Virus record (IMG/VR): IMGVR_UViG_3300027754_000159
Coordinates: 1-46,353 of that record
Length of the DNA: 46,353 nt
Reading direction: 5' to 3' (one strand)
Origin: a virus
Shown: positions 25,964 through 36,300 of the stretch, piece by piece
Position numbering within the stretch: position 1 is the stretch's first letter
Layout of the letters: every line of letters starts with the position of its first letter
Made by a program: the position numbers and the translations under genes
Notes under the pieces: generated by a model
The model's database searches: none
Told to the model about the DNA's origin: nothing
The model's input: the letters and a program-made list of their open reading frames with translations, nothing else

Positions 25964-28900
25964 TTAAGATATTTTACCTAATGATTGTAATTTATTTTGA
26001 AGTGTTACATTTTTTACTTTTCCTTGACTAGCTTTAGCCACAGTTCCAGTGTTATTAGTATTTGTAGCGTTACTTGCTGTAACTAATTTAACGTTATTTA
26101 ATGTTGTTAAATCTGGATAACCATTAGATTTATTAACATTATATTGATCCCCACTTTTAATTTTACCTGTATAAGAACTCTTAAAATTAGGGTGTCCACC
26201 ATCAGGTTGTAATGTGTATTCATAGTGCCAAGGTTCAGAAGATAATGGTTGCCACCCAAAACTTGGAGCGTTTTCTTGCATCCACAATAAAGCTAAATCA
26301 TTCATTGTTCTTAGTTCGTCTGATGTTGGGTTACCTGTTAGATTGGCGTAAAAATCTTTTACTTTTTGTAAATTTAGTTTTCCACTAGATAAATAAGATG
26401 CTGAATTTTCTTTTGCTTTAGCTACAGCTAGAGAAGTACAATCATCAAAACCTAATGATTTAGCCTCTTGTTTACAAACATTACTATTACTATATACACC
26501 TTTATCACTAGGTAGTTTTACACTGTAATATGTTGCCCCACCTTTAAACGGTGTTGTATCACAAGCCATACCATAACCATGATTACTAGAACTATATATT
26601 TTACCATTAAGTTCTTGTACAGCCGCTGTTTGTGGTGAACATGAAGCTTTTCTATCTGTTAAGTTACCACCACAGTTATTCTTTCTTAAAGTTATTTGTG
26701 AATCTACGGTTCTATAATTAGAACCTGTTTTTGATATCAATACCCCTGTATCAGTTTTCATTTGTGCTGCCATAGCTTTCCAAGCGTCTGCAGCTTCATG
26801 GAAAAAGTATGTGTAAGAACCATAATCAGAACCTAAATTAACTAACACCGTATTACCAGCATTTATAGGTAATAAACCACCATTACTTTTATCCAACCAA
26901 GGTTGTTTTACACCAGTTTTATAATTAACAATAAATGTATCATCAGCAACGTTAGAACTACTAACATTTCCATTTGTGTTACTAGCCTCAGGTTGTGTTT
27001 GAGAGGTATTTGTACCGCCATCTGTTTTAACAGTAGCAATAGATTGTCCAACTTTATTTGTTTTTAAATCTTTAAATGACATATCCATAGCAATTGCTGC
27101 ATCAACAACAATTGGTATTGTTGCTCTTGGTTGTCTAGTTCCTTTAAAAGTTGTTGTTGCGTTATTAGGTTTAAAATTATGCCTAACTTCAGTTATTAGA
27201 TAAGCTCCACTAAACATCGGTACACCTATTAAATCAAAATATGTCATAGGTTGTATCATCATGTTACCTAAAGATTCTACTTGACAAGAATATGATCTTG
27301 TTAAATAAATAGAATTTAAATTTTGTCCTTTTGATGTTTGGTCTGTACCTCCTTGTTTACCAAGTTTATCGATAGCTAATAAAGATTCTGCCGTTTCACT
27401 AAATTCTGATTGGTCTAATTGTATATTTTTAAAATGATTTTGAGTATCTAACCCGTAAACAACTTTGAAAGCGGTATAACCTTTACTACCAACTAATTTA
27501 GGATCTTTTGTTTCTGCTGGTTGTGCGGTCTGTAATGGATTAGAAATTGAAAATCCATCATCTTCTAAATTTTGTAAAGCCTTTTTATCGTCAGGGCAGT
27601 TAGCGTTGGATTTTATTTGTAACTGTTTTGAGTTTCCACCTACATACATGGATAAAAATAAAGGGCCACAACTAACATTATCTAAAGACAATGTCGGTCT
27701 AAACATATCCTCTAAATCTTTTTTATCAGTACCTTGTGGAGTAAAATTTATATAACCTGGTAATGGAAAAAATAAGTATTCATTTTCTGCTAATAAATCA
27801 GAAATATATTGGTATAAAGAAATTTTAATGTTGTCTTTTAATTCAAGAAGTTTTGTTACATTAAGAACCGCGATATTACCAATATCACCCATTACCCTAT
27901 TAACATATTGAAAATGTGAGGCTAGCGTTGGTTTTTCCCCATCACCATTACCTGATTTACAATTTTTTCCGGCTGATTCAACCAAATTAAAAAATAATTT
28001 ATTTTTATCCGACGCAGAAATCCATTTATCTGTTAAAGACTTAAATGTTCTATAAAAGGAAAGTTTTACATCATCATCTTTTAATGAAGATCCAAGATTA
28101 TCCTCAATATTTTTTTTCTGAATTTCATCTATTTTTTTAGTTTTATTAGTTTGTAACGTATCAAAAAATGAGTTTAAATACTCATCAAAAATTTTATTAG
28201 ATATTACAAATTTTGAGTTGAATTTATTTGTTGTTATAGTGTCTGATGAATCTATACCATACCATATTTTTGGTGTTGAATTTAAAATCCAATATTTTTC
28301 AGAAACCAATTTTTTAGTTTCCGTAAGATTTGGTTTTAAAGCTAAAGCAACACTATTGTTTGTTGTACCATTAACAGCTGTTTTAGATATTTCACGACTC
28401 CAAGAATAACTACCGCCAATTAATGACCCTGTAGATGTGTTGTCAAAATTAATAGGATCTATTTCTTTTAAAATATTGTTTGAACTTCCACCAAAATCTG
28501 AATCTACCCATTCTTCAAAGTTTTTTATAAAAATATCTTTTACTTCATCTGGTAGATGTTGCATTACCATACCTAAGTTACCGTCAGAAACTCTATCTCT
28601 ATGTATAAAACGTCCTTGTCTTAACATACTGGTTGGGTCAATTAAATTTTCAACGTTTGGATCTGAATGTAGGTTTTTAAAGACATCAGTTACGGTATCA
28701 CCGTAGTTACACATTTCTTTATACCCAAATCCAATCCTATCTTCTGGCATTATAGTTTGATAGTCTAAATAATCCATAGTATTAGTGAATACTTGTACAT
28801 AAGAACAAGCTTCACCCTTACCACCAGCAAATCCTTCTGGGTGAACATATGGTATATGATGTGGTGCTATCCAAAGTTGTGACCAATTATAATTGTCAGA

Positions 28901-31900
28901 TATTTTTTTTGCAGTCCATAGTTGACCTGAGGCGTCGTTAGGGTTTACTATCTGTGATAACTGTAATCCTTTAGGATCATCTTCAGTACCAATATCCCCA
29001 TCACCAAAACTTATTTTACCATATGTTGAGCCTGAAGCTAATAACCCATAGTAATTAAAATAAACACATGCGTTTGGTGTTATGGAAGCAACCCCAGAAC
29101 TAATTACATTACCGTCAAGACCACCTGTTACTGGTTGTGATATTGTCCAAGGTAAGTCGCCACCATGCCCTTTTGCCAAAATTTTGGCTGGCTCCGAAAG
29201 AAGTGACCAAGCTTGGTATAACCCAAAACCTATTACATCATCAGCCCAATCTTTAACATATTTACCTTGAGCCGATAAATAATTAGAACTAAATGATGAT
29301 GTTTGTATCTTAGGTGTCCAAGATGTGGAACTACGATATATTTTATTTAAATATATATCTATATCGTTTCTTTCTATATTAGATAAACTTAATATTTTTT
29401 GTGTTATTTGGGTTGTTGGTGAAAACGACCATGCGGTCGATGTATATGCCTCACCTGAATGTGCCTCACGTTTTTTTCCATCATATGAATGCCAACCTGG
29501 TTGTGCTAAAGGATCAAACCCTGTTGGTAAATCACCGGCCGCTAAAGTATTATAAGGTTGTAAGGGTTTATTCCATTTTCCATCTGCTTTAACACCAACA
29601 AACATTTTCCATCTCCAAAGTTGTGCTCCTAAAGCTAATGCCCACATTTTTGGTACTTTAGCAATACCTCCGGCGGTATTGAATGCTTTTAGTGAGTATG
29701 TACTACTAGGTTCATATCCAGTGTCTTCAGAATCGGTTATAGCTAATAAAAATCCTGAGTTTGAACACGCTCTTATAATTAATGGTGTTGGTTTACATGT
29801 ATGTAAGAACAGATAAGCTAAATTTCTATCTTGTATTTGTTTAGTGTTTAGATTTGACCCATAACCTGTTGTTGGTTTTTGTAATTCTCCCGCACCAGTC
29901 TCTATTCTAAATTTATTAACGTTATCCATCCATAATGGTGTTGTAACAAACGCTGTACTAATACCATCTTCTTCTACCTGATCGTAAGGATCGACCCCAG
30001 TCTGATCGCCAAGTGTCATTGCTGGTTCATCAACTAAATACTGTTGTGTAAATATTTTTGACGAATCTCCGTCATTTGTTAAAAGACTAATACCTAAAAC
30101 TCCATCATTACCTTGGTAATCCCAAGCGGTTATTAAACCCATATTTGACACTGGTAACCCATTTAAATCTGTGTCAACACTCCACCAAGAACTAAATTTA
30201 TCCGCTTGAGCATCTTTCATACCTAAAGTTGTAAAAAGTCTACCGTCAACAAAATTTATTGTTTTTTGTGATTCATCCACTATAGCTTTAGGTTGTGGGT
30301 TATCCGTGGTTTTAAATTCAGTACTACCAAATGTAATAGCTTGTGTTGATGTGGTTATTTTCTTACTGAATTTAGTTACAGCTTTACTAAAATCACCATC
30401 CGCAGGTAATATCTCTATTTTTCTTACTTCAGTTTCTGGTATTATTTGTAGTATATTAGCCCACCCCATGTTAAAAGGGTCGGCAGTTATTAAAACTTGT
30501 GTATCCGATGTCTCATCAAATAAAGGTATCCCATCTGTTGGGTTGAATGTTTTGTACAAATCTGTGGATGTAAAACTTTCTTGAAAAGGGCTTACAATTC
30601 CAGGTGTAGTACCTGAAAGTAATAAATTACTGGTAACTAAAGAACTAGCTAAGATATCTTCTTCAATAGAATTTGAGTATTTGGTTTTTAACACATTTAT
30701 TACCTGTGTTTTAAAAGTATCTTTTGTTAACCCAATTAATAAACTTTGTAAAACTCTAACACCACTATCACCTTCTTGAGAATTTATTAAATTCCATGCA
30801 TCTATTTCACCAAAATTACTAGCTAAACTCGTATCATAGCTTGTATTACTTAATGGTGTCCAATTTCCTAGTCCAACATTAGGTATAAATGTTGCGTCAT
30901 TAGTTAACCTAATTGGTGAGAATAAAGTGTGATCACAAGCAATAAACATTCTTTCGCCAACAACCCTATAAATGTCATTTGGGTTTACTAAACCGTAATA
31001 CTTTATTGGGTTGTTATCTCCCCAAACAGGTGCCTCTAATGGTGTTATAGGTACATAATTATCCCAACCAGCTTTTCCCGCTTTATCTTCATTTAATAAA
31101 TCTATATCTCTTTGATATTCTAAAAAAGCTTGTATAAAATCTTCAACAAATCTAACTTCCGGCCAATTAGCAAATTCCGTATTTTTACCTGGGTAAGCCT
31201 CTTTTGTACCCTGTACCTCATTAGCACCTGAATTACCAACACCTAAAAAAGTTTTTTCAATATAAGCCGGCCATGCATATACTTTTTTGGTACCTGTACT
31301 ATTAATAGTTTTGTCATTTACCCAATCTTCAAGTGAATTTGATATGTGGTAATTTTCAGCTTTAACGGCAACTTCTAAAAGTATTTCCATGAAAGCGTCT
31401 GTATTACATAACAATATTGTAAATATATTTCTTATTGTTGGGTTAAAGCCTATTCTATCTACAACAAGTTTATTTATGTCTGCTATTACTTCTTTTCTAT
31501 AATCATCTACTACTTTATCTAATTTAGCTTTTTCATCTTCAATATCTTTTATTATCCACCCCATATCAAGATACTTTTCTGTAGTAGTTGTATCATTTTT
31601 TTTATACCCTAATGAGGCATTATCTAATATGTTATGCCAATTTGTTAAGTTTAATGAATCGTATATTGTATCAAAACCACTTGCAGGATCACCACCAAGT
31701 TGACTTCCTGTGGCTGAAGTTAACATTTTTAAGCCGTCAGCATATACTTTATCCGCATAAACATTTTCTTCTATTTTAAAACTTTTTGTAATTTGAATGT
31801 TTAAAGGAAAAATACCAGGTGTTGGTGTTTTTACAAAATGGTTATAGATTATTGAAGATGTACTTGCTGTTGACGGATCTAATAAATAATTAAGTATTGT

Positions 31901-32974
31901 TTGGTCTTTAAAAACAAGTCTTTCTTTTTTTTCCACACCACTACCGTAAGCCGCACTTGTTTGTATTTCAACACCATACCCATCTTGAGCTAATGAAAAC
32001 ATAAACTTATTAACCACCTCAATGTATTGTGCATAATCATTTTGTAGTTGTATTAAGTTAGTCAACTTACTAAATTCAGGACTATTGGCAATTAAAGGTT
32101 GGGTTTTCTTTTCAAAATCTTGTATTTTATGTAATAAATCTTGTATTGTATAACATCTACCTGGTAGAGCCGGATTATCACACCAAGGTGTTCCAGATTT
32201 TACAGGATCTTCAACTGTTAAACCATTATCTTTATAGAATTTTTTTGTATCTAAATATTTTTGTTTTAGTTTACCTTGTGGGTCATATGAACTATTTAGA
32301 AATTGTGAGGCCCCAACATAACCAACTATTGTATCTGAAAGGAAAGCAAAAGAATATCCAATAAACTCACCCTTACATTCCATATTACCAGTATCTGAAT
32401 TAAATTTTGTATTAAATTTAACTAAGTTTAAATAATATTTAACAGGTTTACCGTAATAACCTTTAACCGTTAATTCAAATATTGGATATGGTAAATTAAA
32501 AAATAACCCATATGGTGAACAAGAACCTTGTTCAAAAAGGGTTGCTCCTCTAACATCAATAAAATCTATAACAACTTTAGGTGCTACCTGACTTTTAATT
32601 TCTATATCTACATTTGTAATACCAAAACCTTCAAAATCTTTATATAACTCAATATTTGGTCCTCCACCTATTTCTGTCCAATCAGTAGTTAAATTAACTT
32701 TTGATTTAAATAAATGGTCCTCATTAATTGTTGTTGTATCTTGTGGTGTTATTAAATCTATTGTATTAGCGATTTTAGTGTTAATACTGAATTTATTATC
32801 AGCTATCTGTGTAATAACACTCTTACTTTTTTGTTTAGCTTGTAAACTTAAAAAAATAGACATATCTTCAAGTGGTACTATTTCACCTAAAGGGTTTGGT
32901 TCTATGATTCTAACGTCATTAGTATCTGAAATAACTTTTGGATTAAAACTACTATCTGAATAAAAACTACTCAT
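25964..32974 (-). CDS. Giant baseplate hub / tail lysin with C-terminal M15 peptidase domain (2336 aa)
   Basis: The ATG at 32974 overlaps the upstream stop as TAATG. The N-terminal region contains 'VDIEIKSQVAPKVVIDFID' and 'FELTVKGYYGKPVKYYL', which look like hub-type beta domains. Residues about 1830-1955 ('TYFDLIGVPMFSGAYLITEVRHNFKP') resemble the gpD/gp27-like hub fold. The C-terminus (about 2010-2270) is an M15-type D-Ala peptidase: 'SNYRTVDSQ', then 'SNHGYGMACD' (near 2131, His and Asp zinc ligands) and 'EPWHYEY' (near 2248, third ligand His). It would cut peptide cross-links while the adjacent lysozyme cuts glycan. The middle ~1500 residues are unassigned. The product is far longer than T4 gp27 and gp5 together. 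Confidence 0.87.
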   Translation of the reverse strand: MSSFYSDSSFNPKVISDTNDVRIIEPNPLGEIVPLEDMSIFLSLQAKQKSKSVITQIADNKFSINTKIANTIDLITPQDTTTINEDHLFKSKVNLTTDWTEIGGGPNIELYKDFEGFGITNVDIEIKSQVAPKVVIDFIDVRGATLFEQGSCSPYGLFFNLPYPIFELTVKGYYGKPVKYYLNLVKFNTKFNSDTGNMECKGEFIGYSFAFLSDTIVGYVGASQFLNSSYDPQGKLKQKYLDTKKFYKDNGLTVEDPVKSGTPWCDNPALPGRCYTIQDLLHKIQDFEKKTQPLIANSPEFSKLTNLIQLQNDYAQYIEVVNKFMFSLAQDGYGVEIQTSAAYGSGVEKKERLVFKDQTILNYLLDPSTASTSSIIYNHFVKTPTPGIFPLNIQITKSFKIEENVYADKVYADGLKMLTSATGSQLGGDPASGFDTIYDSLNLTNWHNILDNASLGYKKNDTTTTEKYLDMGWIIKDIEDEKAKLDKVVDDYRKEVIADINKLVVDRIGFNPTIRNIFTILLCNTDAFMEILLEVAVKAENYHISNSLEDWVNDKTINSTGTKKVYAWPAYIEKTFLGVGNSGANEVQGTKEAYPGKNTEFANWPEVRFVEDFIQAFLEYQRDIDLLNEDKAGKAGWDNYVPITPLEAPVWGDNNPIKYYGLVNPNDIYRVVGERMFIACDHTLFSPIRLTNDATFIPNVGLGNWTPLSNTSYDTSLASNFGEIDAWNLINSQEGDSGVRVLQSLLIGLTKDTFKTQVINVLKTKYSNSIEEDILASSLVTSNLLLSGTTPGIVSPFQESFTSTDLYKTFNPTDGIPLFDETSDTQVLITADPFNMGWANILQIIPETEVRKIEILPADGDFSKAVTKFSKKITTSTQAITFGSTEFKTTDNPQPKAIVDESQKTINFVDGRLFTTLGMKDAQADKFSSWWSVDTDLNGLPVSNMGLITAWDYQGNDGVLGISLLTNDGDSSKIFTQQYLVDEPAMTLGDQTGVDPYDQVEEDGISTAFVTTPLWMDNVNKFRIETGAGELQKPTTGYGSNLNTKQIQDRNLAYLFLHTCKPTPLIIRACSNSGFLLAITDSEDTGYEPSSTYSLKAFNTAGGIAKVPKMWALALGAQLWRWKMFVGVKADGKWNKPLQPYNTLAAGDLPTGFDPLAQPGWHSYDGKKREAHSGEAYTSTAWSFSPTTQITQKILSLSNIERNDIDIYLNKIYRSSTSWTPKIQTSSFSSNYLSAQGKYVKDWADDVIGFGLYQAWSLLSEPAKILAKGHGGDLPWTISQPVTGGLDGNVISSGVASITPNACVYFNYYGLLASGSTYGKISFGDGDIGTEDDPKGLQLSQIVNPNDASGQLWTAKKISDNYNWSQLWIAPHHIPYVHPEGFAGGKGEACSYVQVFTNTMDYLDYQTIMPEDRIGFGYKEMCNYGDTVTDVFKNLHSDPNVENLIDPTSMLRQGRFIHRDRVSDGNLGMVMQHLPDEVKDIFIKNFEEWVDSDFGGSSNNILKEIDPINFDNTSTGSLIGGSYSWSREISKTAVNGTTNNSVALALKPNLTETKKLVSEKYWILNSTPKIWYGIDSSDTITTNKFNSKFVISNKIFDEYLNSFFDTLQTNKTKKIDEIQKKNIEDNLGSSLKDDDVKLSFYRTFKSLTDKWISASDKNKLFFNLVESAGKNCKSGNGDGEKPTLASHFQYVNRVMGDIGNIAVLNVTKLLELKDNIKISLYQYISDLLAENEYLFFPLPGYINFTPQGTDKKDLEDMFRPTLSLDNVSCGPLFLSMYVGGNSKQLQIKSNANCPDDKKALQNLEDDGFSISNPLQTAQPAETKDPKLVGSKGYTAFKVVYGLDTQNHFKNIQLDQSEFSETAESLLAIDKLGKQGGTDQTSKGQNLNSIYLTRSYSCQVESLGNMMIQPMTYFDLIGVPMFSGAYLITEVRHNFKPNNATTTFKGTRQPRATIPIVVDAAIAMDMSFKDLKTNKVGQSIATVKTDGGTNTSQTQPEASNTNGNVSSSNVADDTFIVNYKTGVKQPWLDKSNGGLLPINAGNTVLVNLGSDYGSYTYFFHEAADAWKAMAAQMKTDTGVLISKTGSNYRTVDSQITLRKNNCGGNLTDRKASCSPQTAAVQELNGKIYSSSNHGYGMACDTTPFKGGATYYSVKLPSDKGVYSNSNVCKQEAKSLGFDDCTSLAVAKAKENSASYLSSGKLNLQKVKDFYANLTGNPTSDELRTMNDLALLWMQENAPSFGWQPLSSEPWHYEYTLQPDGGHPNFKSSYTGKIKSGDQYNVNKSNGYPDLTTLNNVKLVTASNATNTNNTGTVAKASQGKVKNVTLQNKLQSLGKIS

Positions 32975-33300
32975 TAACTATCAATTTTATATAAAATATC
33001 GTAATTATCTACTGATTGTTGGTAAATTTGAAGTGCGTTATTTAATGGAAATGGTATCCTTATTGTAGAACCTTCTGGGATATCAAACTCCAAACCACCG
33101 TATTGTGGATTTGCCTGCATTATTAACCAACCATAGTATGGTGTACCATAATACGTTTGTGAAACAATGTCAAGTCTTGTCCTACTTTTATACTGAATAA
33201 GAATGTCAGAACCTAAATTAGGTATTTTAATAAATGGTACTGCCTTAACTTGGTTATTGATTCTAAACCTATCGTATCTATCGTAATATTGTTTTGCCAT
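32974..33300 (-). CDS. 53: LysM-like baseplate protein, gp53/tail-X type (108 aa)
   Basis: The core 'SRTRLDIVSQTYYGTPYYGWLI' (residues about 38-60, quoted in recognisable halves) followed by 'NPQYGGLEFDIPEGSTIRIP' has the LysM-type layout of P2 gpX and T4-type gp53: L-D-x-x-x-x-x-x-Y-G, W-x-I, N-P, then P-x-G-x-x-I-x-x-P. gp53 locks wedges around the hub. It overlaps both neighbours as TAATG, directly before the hub gene, which fits. Shorter than T4 gp53 (196 aa). Confidence 0.75.
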   Translation of the reverse strand: MAKQYYDRYDRFRINNQVKAVPFIKIPNLGSDILIQYKSRTRLDIVSQTYYGTPYYGWLIMQANPQYGGLEFDIPEGSTIRIPFPLNNALQIYQQSVDNYDILYKIDS

Positions 33301-36300
33301 TATATTTTTATTGTATTAGTAGCGTTATAAGTTTTCTTTTGTCCGTTAGGGAAAATTGCTGCATCTTTTTCAGTTACACTAATTATATAAGTACAATTAA
33401 TATTAGGTGACACATTACCTGTTACAGCCTCAAATAATGTACAATCTTTACCAGGGCAATTATCAAATGATAGAATTATTTTGTCATGTAATTCAGTGTT
33501 TGTTACAACATCTTGGTCAAAATTACCACCATAAGCTTTACTAAGTATAATTATCGGTCCGGTATTACCAACAATGTCAACTTCTACACCTAGTAAAGTC
33601 CATTTTGTATTATTAACTTGTATTTGTATACCTGAATCAGTTTTAGTTATTGTTGCAATATCATCTGATGGGTTATCAACACCAGCTGTTGTCGCCGGTT
33701 TAGTATCACCTTGTGATGTTGTTTGGCTATTATTTAATTGGTAACTTGCATCACTATCTATTTCATCGGTTTCAGCCTTTGTCATGCCAGCATCTGTATT
33801 AGTGGTATCTGGTGATGTTATTGGTAATGAATTTTTTAATTCGTTACCGGCTATTACCGAGGCATTAGTGACATTCGTAACATCTTCTGGACTTTTAAAC
33901 GCCCCAAAAGTTCCACTATAAACAAATTTTTCTTTCTCACCCAATATAGCGTTTAATGTACGAGCCGGATTATAAACACTTGTATTAGCGAAAAAGTTAT
34001 ATGATACAGCGTTTTGTAATTGACTTATTGGCCCTCCCAATGAACTTCCACCAATAAATTTAAACCCAATACTTACTTTTGCTATCATTGGTTGTACACC
34101 AATACCTTCTGGATTTAAATCCCAAACTAAAGGGTCAAAAGTAAAATTACACGAGTCTATAACTATTTTTGTATGGTAAAAATCACCAATTCTTAAAACA
34201 CAGATTGGGGGTCTACCAAATACCATATTTTGTGGTAAATTTAAATCACCTAATTGTGGCCCTTGTCTTGTACATTGTTGTAAAAAAGTTAACCTTGAAT
34301 TAAGCCCTTCTGGTGTCATCGCGTGAAAAGCGGGGTGAAAGTTTTTAATTCTATCTGTTAACGAATCATATAAAAAAGGATCTGTCTTTTTCATATCCAC
34401 AAAATAATCCGATTCAGTTATATAGTAATTAACTGCCTCATCTATAGCTTTAGTTTTTTCTTGTTCAGCTAAGGCTTTTAATTGTTCAGCATTTTGAGCG
34501 TTTTGAATATTTTTTAAAATGTTAGCTTGTAAAACAGTATTTGGTTGCAAAGTTATTTGTGCATATCTAGCTAATTTAGCCACTTTAGAATTAGCTTGTC
34601 CAGGTAATAAATTTTTATCACAAGGATCACCATCACAACAATCATCTTTACCTGTAATAGCATTTTTACAACTACTTTCAGGTGGACAAGGAATTGGGTT
34701 CTCTAATGTTGGTATACCTTCTGTTACCCACCTATTAAGGTCGTCACTTAATGTACTTTCTTTTGGATAGTATTCATTTGTACCAGCTAATTTAAGTTTA
34801 TCCGGATAAGATTCTTCGTTTTCTATTATTTTAGTAATTAGGTATTTTTTTGTATTGTCAGCTCTATCTTTAGCTAATTGTACATTAAAAGTATCTGTTG
34901 GTTGAGCGGCAGATGTAAAACCTTGTACTTTTATCGTAAAATTTTTACCCTCTCCTGTTGCTAAAAATTCCGCCAACATATCTAATTGTAGTCCACCAGG
35001 GTTGTTAAAAACTTTATAATTTAAACCACCCGGTTGTACTTGTATATAACTATTATATGTACCACCAGAAGAATTTATACATTGTAATTGACCTGCGTAA
35101 GGACCGGCGATACACATAACAGTATTTTCATATTCTGTAGATACTGCTCTACCTACACCGTTTGGTGATGAATAATCTATACCCTCTCTGATTCCACTAC
35201 TTCTACAGTTTTCAAAATAAATTTTAAGGTCAGTAACCAAACCTTCTGGTATTGTTGGTGGTTTTGGTTCTACTGTTGGTGTTACTGTTTGTGTTGTATC
35301 GGATGTTTTTTGTACTCTTTCACTATCTGGTTGATACCCTGAAAATAAAATTTTAATAGATTCAGCGTCACACCCAGCAAAAAATGAGTCGTATCCATCG
35401 CCATTTAATGTGTCACCAAATTTATCCCTTAAAGTATTTAAAACTTCAGGATGATCCACAACAACGGTAAAATCTAATGAACCACTTCTTTCGGTGTGGT
35501 TATAAGTATAAATCGGTTCTCCTCTACCAATAAAACTTGTAGTATCCCAAGATACTGATGTGCTATCAGTGAAATTTAAATCATAAGGTGGAAACCACAT
35601 AATTCTACCACCATTTGGTCCTCTTTCTGATGGAGATAATTCATTAAAATGTGGTGAATCTTTCCAAGCCAAGTTTTCAATTGAAAACATGTATGGTACC
35701 AACAACCCACGAAAACTACTTTTAGTTGGGTTTGTGGCATCTACAACATTTTTTATTTTTGCAGCGTTATAAGCATCATTATCTTCTTTTGTCCAAGCAA
35801 TTTTTGGCATACCAACATTGGCATTTTCACCCTGTGTACGCCAATTCATGGTCATTGTACTGTTTTCTGTTTGCCCTTTCCACCAATTATTATCACTTCT
35901 AACTAACTCATTAAAATATTTATAAGGTCTTCTTACTGACCAAGAACGACAATATGAACCAAATTCTTCAACACCGTTACCCCATTTAGTTTCTAATGCT
36001 GTATTACCGTTTGATACTAAATTATGTAGTGTGTTTTTTTCACCACCATGTATACTTATAGCGTAATTCGCATCACTGTTTACTAAACCAATATATCTAC
36101 TACCACTCTTACGATCATTTGTTGTCTTATTAACTAAATCTTGTGTATATTTTAAAATACCTTTTTTTGGTTTATACGGTGAGTTTTGTCCCCAATACAT
36201 TCCACTACGTTCAGGACTTGGGTAATTTTCTGGTATCTTCCCTATATCTTCAGCCGACATTTCTGTGCCTATAGGATTTTCGGCTTCAAACTGAACAAGA

